This document shows, one piece after another, positions 5,290-5,376 of a DNA stretch of 5,376 bases. The notes below the pieces were generated by a model that was not told the DNA's origin, did not search any database, and worked only from the letters and a program-made list of their open reading frames with translations. Position numbers and translations under genes: made by a program. How positions within the stretch are numbered: position 1 is the stretch's first letter; each line of letters begins with the position of its first letter. The stretch lies in contig JALOMD010000414.1 in the NCBI GenBank assembly GCA_025455595.1, forward strand, positions 1 to 5,376, written 5' to 3'. This DNA comes from Cytophagales bacterium. Lineage in GTDB: Bacteria; Bacteroidota; Bacteroidia; Cytophagales; 172606-1.

Positions 5290-5324
5290 AAAGCGTTTTA
5301 GGCAAAAAACGCCCAAAACGCTTT
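5290..5324. repeat. Palindromic intergenic repeat, copy E
   Basis: Left arm AAAGCGTTTTAGGC (5290-5303), loop AAAAAAC, right arm GCCCAAAACGCTTT (5311-5324), with one mismatch between the arms. The right arm ends in CTTTTG, so it could act as a terminator on the + strand. Same family as copies A to D. Confidence 0.82.
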
Positions 5325-5376
5325 TGTTAAAGAAAAACAAGCAGCCAGTCAATTTTTTCTTTTTCACACTTAACCT

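Larger units (their letters stand above)
5110..5376. other. Non-coding 3' region after the GH44 gene
   Basis: The 267 bases to the window end hold a short-word tract (5126-5153), the perfect palindrome D (5154-5184), an imperfect inverted repeat (5197-5215 with 5263-5281), palindrome E (5290-5324) and an AT-rich tail (5325-5376). No coding potential is seen. The next gene lies outside the window. Confidence 0.6.

Noticed and set aside
498..5324. Palindromes as a CRISPR array
   Set aside because: The copies are far apart, irregularly spaced and separated by genes; no regular spacers and no cas genes are present.

Overview
The window looks like part of a polysaccharide utilisation locus (PUL) from a fairly GC-rich member of the Bacteroidota, possibly of the Cytophagia or Saprospiria type. 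The evidence is a SusD/RagB C-terminus, a SusE-position surface lipoprotein with IPT/TIG domains, a large glycoside hydrolase with a type IX secretion (T9SS) C-terminal sorting domain, and starts without an obvious Shine-Dalgarno sequence. The genus cannot be fixed from this sequence.

All three genes are on the + strand. (1) Positions 2-565 hold the C-terminal part of a SusD-like glycan-binding lipoprotein. Its start lies outside the window, and its true C-terminus (stop at 504-506) has been put out of frame by a perfect 34-bp tandem duplication. (2) Positions 506-801 are non-coding and hold two palindromic repeats, short-word repeats and a possible promoter. (3) Positions 802-1866 encode a 354-residue lipoprotein with two IPT/TIG domains and a C-terminal carbohydrate-binding-like beta-sandwich. 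(4) Positions 1867-2169 are non-coding and hold a GNRA hairpin, another palindrome, a good intrinsic terminator and a structured leader. (5) Positions 2170-5109 encode a 979-residue secreted GH44 enzyme arranged as signal peptide, GH44, CBM6, beta-sandwich module, T9SS sorting domain. (6) Positions 5110-5376 are non-coding and hold two more palindromes around a third, imperfect inverted repeat.

The likely joint role is cell-surface capture and cutting of a beta-1,4-linked plant glycan. GH44 enzymes are known as endoglucanases and xyloglucanases, some with mannan or xylan activity. SusD (with an unseen SusC upstream) would handle import, the IPT lipoprotein would bind glycan at the surface, and the T9SS-exported GH44 enzyme would cut it. 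The IPT protein and the enzyme end in homologous modules, which suggests a shared ligand.

The most unusual signals are structural. There are two perfect tandem duplications inside coding sequence: 34 bp, frame-breaking, in susD; and 48 bp, in frame, in the GH44 gene. There is also a family of about 30-bp palindromes, five copies within 5.4 kb, confined to the gene ends and spacers and often joined to degenerate short-word tracts. I see no defence system, CRISPR array, RNA gene or transposase. The duplications could be real or could be assembly errors, and this must be settled first.
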